This document shows, piece by piece, positions 61,891-64,000 of a DNA stretch of 64,000 nt. The translations under genes were made by a program, and so were the position numbers. The stretch lies in contig NC_018645.1 in the NCBI RefSeq assembly GCF_000307105.1, forward strand, positions 1,252,578-1,316,577, read 5' to 3'. Positions within the stretch are counted from its first letter, which is position 1. The number at the start of each line of letters is the position of its first letter. The notes beneath the pieces were generated by a model. That model was not told where the DNA came from, did no database searches, and saw nothing but the letters and a program-made list of their open reading frames with translations. The DNA is from Desulfobacula toluolica Tol2 (GTDB taxonomy: Bacteria > Desulfobacterota > Desulfobacteria > Desulfobacterales > Desulfobacteraceae).

Positions 61891-62892
61891 TTAGAGGTCA
61901 TTCTCGTTCTTATCCAAGACTGAGAAGTCAAATCCAGGATATAATTTTTCACAGCATGCAGGGCATATACCGTGGGAAAACACAATGGTTGAAAAATAAT
62001 CTTCAACCTGCACCCAATTGTTTTTTTCTATTTTGATGCTTTTGCAATTTGCACAGATAGGGAGAATATCCTTTGAATTTGAATCTTTTTGCAAGAGAAA
62101 TCTCTGGAATTTTTTTCTAAGCTCAATGAATTTTGTGATATCCCGGACAACTGAGATAGACCCTTTGTATATGTTTGTGTCACTCCAAATAGGGCTGCAG
62201 GCCAGTTCCACGTGAACAGGATGGTTGCTTTTATCAAATATTTGTATCTCATACCTGCTGCTTAATCCGGTTTTTCTGTTCTGGGTTTGTTGTTGAATAA
62301 TCTTAAAATTGTCTTCATCAGAGAGATCTTTGATGTTTTTTTTCAGTATCTCATCACTTGAATACCCTGTCATGATGCAAAATGCCTGGTTGGTATAGGT
62401 AAAGTTTTCATGTTCATCCACTGTGAAAACACCCTCAACAATATTTTCCGTAATGGTTCTGTACTGGTGTTCACTTTTTTCAAGCTGCTTTCGATATCGC
62501 TTGTTTTCTTCAAACAACCTTTTGTTTTCAAGAACCTGCTTAACAGTATGGCTTATCATGTCAAGATCTTCAACGGGTTTTGTAATATAATCTTTGGCCC
62601 CCATGCGCAGAGCCTTGATAATATCTTCTTTTTTCCCGGCCCCGGATATCACGATCAATGGCGTATCCGGTTTTGATTTGTGAATAGTTTTCATGACTTC
62701 AATGCCATCCATTCCAGGCATCCTTAAGTCAGTGATAACAATATCAACCTGGTTATTGAAAAAAATATCCAGGCCGCTTTCACCATTTTCTGCAGAAAAG
62801 ACAAGATAGTCCTCATCTTCAAAAAAAGATTTCAGACTATCTCTAATGGTTACTTCATCGTCAATTATTAATATCGTTTTTTGATCGGTCAT
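61891..62892 (-). CDS. Response regulator: receiver, PAS and Cys4-type C-terminal motif
   Basis: Residues ~5-120 of 333 are a receiver (ILIIDDEVTIRDS; IVITDLRMPGMDG; ITKPVEDLD). A coiled-coil linker leads into PAS/PAC (~145-265; GVFTVDEHENFTYTNQAF). The tail carries CANC (280-283) and HGICPACC (307-314), a layout seen in many PAS-type regulators of this phylum that may bind metal. No DNA-binding or kinase domain is present. It converges on the NhaD-PAS gene, 178 bp apart. Confidence 0.85.
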   Translation of the reverse strand: MTDQKTILIIDDEVTIRDSLKSFFEDEDYLVFSAENGESGLDIFFNNQVDIVITDLRMPGMDGIEVMKTIHKSKPDTPLIVISGAGKKEDIIKALRMGAKDYITKPVEDLDMISHTVKQVLENKRLFEENKRYRKQLEKSEHQYRTITENIVEGVFTVDEHENFTYTNQAFCIMTGYSSDEILKKNIKDLSDEDNFKIIQQQTQNRKTGLSSRYEIQIFDKSNHPVHVELACSPIWSDTNIYKGSISVVRDITKFIELRKKFQRFLLQKDSNSKDILPICANCKSIKIEKNNWVQVEDYFSTIVFSHGICPACCEKLYPGFDFSVLDKNENDL

Positions 62893-62960
62893 TATTGCTT
62901 TTTAAAATTTAAGAGGTTTTATGTTGATAACTTTTCAATCTACCATAATTTTAAAAATTT

Positions 62961-63680
62961 TTAAAGTGCTCCAATTAATTGTTTCATATCCCTGACAGCC
63001 TGGTCCATTCCTGTCAGGATGGCTCTTGCAACAATACTGTGTCCGATGCTGAATTCACTGATTTCGCTCAGTCCTTTAAAGGCTTGGATGGTATTGTATC
63101 CGATTCCGTGGCCGGCGTTTACTTCAAGTTTTAACTTGGTTCCGATTTTTGCAGCATCAACGATTCTTGAAAATTCACTTTGCTTCTGGGCATCGTTTGT
63201 GGCATCGCAAAAAGCACCTGTATGGATTTCAATCATGTCAGCATCAATTTTATGTGCAAGTTTGATCTGGTCAAGATCCGGGTCGATAAAAATGCATACG
63301 GCAATACCTGCATTTTTCAAGGTTGCTATGGCTTGTCTTATGTTGTTTTCATGGGTGATAAGATCCAGCCCCCCCTCGGTGGTGAGCTCTTCTCTTTTTT
63401 CAGGGACAAGGGTAACACAGTCAGGCTTGACATCAAGTGCAATTCCCAGCATTTCACTGGTAGCACCCATTTCCAGTATGAGTTTTGATTGTACGATTTT
63501 TCTCAGCAGCCTGACATCTCTTTCGTTGATATGTCGCCGATCTTCTCTTAAATGAACAACTATTCCGTCAGCCCCTGCTGTCTCGGCAGCAACAGCAGCG
63601 GCAATTGGTTCAGGAAATGTAACTCCCCGGGCATTTCTCAAGGTTGCCACATGATCTACATTTACAGCAAGTTGGGCCAT
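62961..63680 (-). CDS. pdxJ: Pyridoxine 5'-phosphate synthase
   Basis: PdxJ condenses 1-deoxyxylulose 5-phosphate with 3-amino-2-oxopropyl phosphate to pyridoxine phosphate. The 239-residue TIM barrel begins LAVNVDHVATLRNARG and has GIVVHLREDRRHI, CVTLVPEKREELTTEGG, EIHTGAF and a final EVNAGHGIGYNTI with GHSIVARAI. GGAGGAG precedes ATG 63680. It follows ybeY on the minus strand with an interspersed repeat in the 110-bp gap. Confidence 0.96.
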   Translation of the reverse strand: MAQLAVNVDHVATLRNARGVTFPEPIAAAVAAETAGADGIVVHLREDRRHINERDVRLLRKIVQSKLILEMGATSEMLGIALDVKPDCVTLVPEKREELTTEGGLDLITHENNIRQAIATLKNAGIAVCIFIDPDLDQIKLAHKIDADMIEIHTGAFCDATNDAQKQSEFSRIVDAAKIGTKLKLEVNAGHGIGYNTIQAFKGLSEISEFSIGHSIVARAILTGMDQAVRDMKQLIGAL

Positions 63681-63703
63681 TTGTTCTGCTCCTCCATTTT
63701 TTA

Positions 63704-63792
63704 TGAAAATTTTAAAAAATTAATACAGTGACTTTTAATTTTGTTGTGGGCAAATCTAAAGGAAATACAAGATCTGCCCATGGCAGTTGTTT
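63704..63792 (+). repeat. Interspersed two-hairpin element, copy 3
   Basis: The first dyad is decayed (GAAAATT versus GACTTTT at 63730-63736), but the linker TTTTGTTGTG is kept. The second hairpin is the best of the three: GGGCAAATCT (63748-63757) pairs with AGATCTGCCC (63770-63779) except for the same A-C mismatch. Position eight is T-A here. The element abuts the ybeY stop codon at 63791. Confidence 0.8.
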
Positions 63793-64000
63793 AAAAAGCA
63801 TTTAAATTTTTATTTGTCTCAATCTCTCTTAACAGTTCAAGGCTTTTATCTTCCATTTTTTTTGAATCTGCCGGGCTTGTTTCATGATCAAAGCCCATTA
63901 AATGAAGAATTCCGTGGATCAAAAGCTGGGACATTCTTTCCAAAAGAGTTATATCAGACATATCCGCCTCTTTTTGAGCTGTTTTACAAGAGATGACAAC
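63791..64000 (-). CDS. ybeY: Endoribonuclease YbeY, C-terminal part (5' end outside window)
   Basis: The 69 visible residues include the zinc motif LLIHGILHLMGFDHE (H-x3-H-x5-H), which defines YbeY, the RNase for 16S rRNA 3'-end maturation and ribosome quality control. The sequence ends at TAA (63793-63791) after KNLNAF. Its stop codon adjoins copy 3 of the interspersed element. pdxJ is next on the same strand. Confidence 0.9.
   Translation of the reverse strand, partial: VVISCKTAQKEADMSDITLLERMSQLLIHGILHLMGFDHETSPADSKKMEDKSLELLREIETNKNLNAF

Noticed and set aside
52154-62892. Genomic island or phage origin for the SulP/NhaD region
   Set aside because: No integrase, transposase, tRNA target or flanking direct repeats, and base composition looks like the neighbours by eye.
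63019-63555. 178-residue plus-strand open frame
   Set aside because: Antisense shadow of pdxJ; composition is typical of a reversed frame.

Overview
The window looks like a chromosomal segment of a strictly anaerobic, Gram-negative member of the Desulfobacterota, most likely Desulfobacteraceae (Desulfobacula/Desulfobacter-like). I infer this from the low-to-moderate GC content, the density of PAS/Cache/GAF histidine kinases and sigma-54 regulators, a bacterial selA, two RND efflux systems, a SulP transporter and the general gene style. The genus call is inference. I saw no tRNA, rRNA, CRISPR array, phage or IS transposase. Gene packing is tight, with many 1-5 nt junctions and nearly touching convergent gene ends.

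Layout. 2-1388: the last codons of a Fis-type sigma-54 activator, then a control region with two identical 17-bp repeats and a -24/-12 promoter in front of a FeeM-like N-acyltransferase. 1512-7042 (minus strand): a five-gene operon, CheD-HDOD fusion, selA, a TPR protein with a decayed GGDEF-like domain, gmhA, and a deoxyhypusine-synthase-like protein. 7305-13104: a TolC/MFP/RND efflux operon, followed by a Pat-like CoA-ligase/GNAT protein (13117) and pyrF. 16460-20440 (minus): lysC, tsaE, nnr and tag. 20723-31153: a signalling block with a hybrid PAS kinase, an NtrC-type regulator, a sigma-54 promoter, cheW, a chemoreceptor and a Cache/GAF/PAS hybrid kinase. 31091-35330 (minus): a second RND system. 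35551-41249: ispF, cysS, glnS and an ABC-F ATPase. 41353-44581 (minus): adenine deaminase, an alpha/beta hydrolase and a CoA-binding protein. 44834-50265: uvrB, uvrC and a five-domain S1 protein. 50280-52139: an HSL-family hydrolase and a HAD phosphatase.

The most unusual region is 52154-62892. A minus-strand operon under a TetR repressor reads tetR, sulP (with a ~135-residue insertion), a cytidylate-kinase-like/BON/REC fusion, a dCache histidine kinase, a lone REC, a kinase-like protein with a phosphoacceptor His but no recognisable ATPase, and another lone REC. The arrangement suggests a multi-step phosphorelay tied to anion transport. Divergent from it is an NhaD-type Na+/H+ antiporter that carries a PAS domain inside its central cytoplasmic loop, convergent with a REC-PAS-Cys4-type regulator. 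The window ends with pdxJ and the 3' end of ybeY.

Two kinds of repeat run through the window. One is a ~90-bp interspersed element built of two hairpins: three full copies and one half copy, all in one orientation, with compensatory base changes in the stem. The other is a set of degenerate tandem repeats with 13-18-nt periods (mostly 15) at gene junctions and, in frame, inside glnS and cysS.
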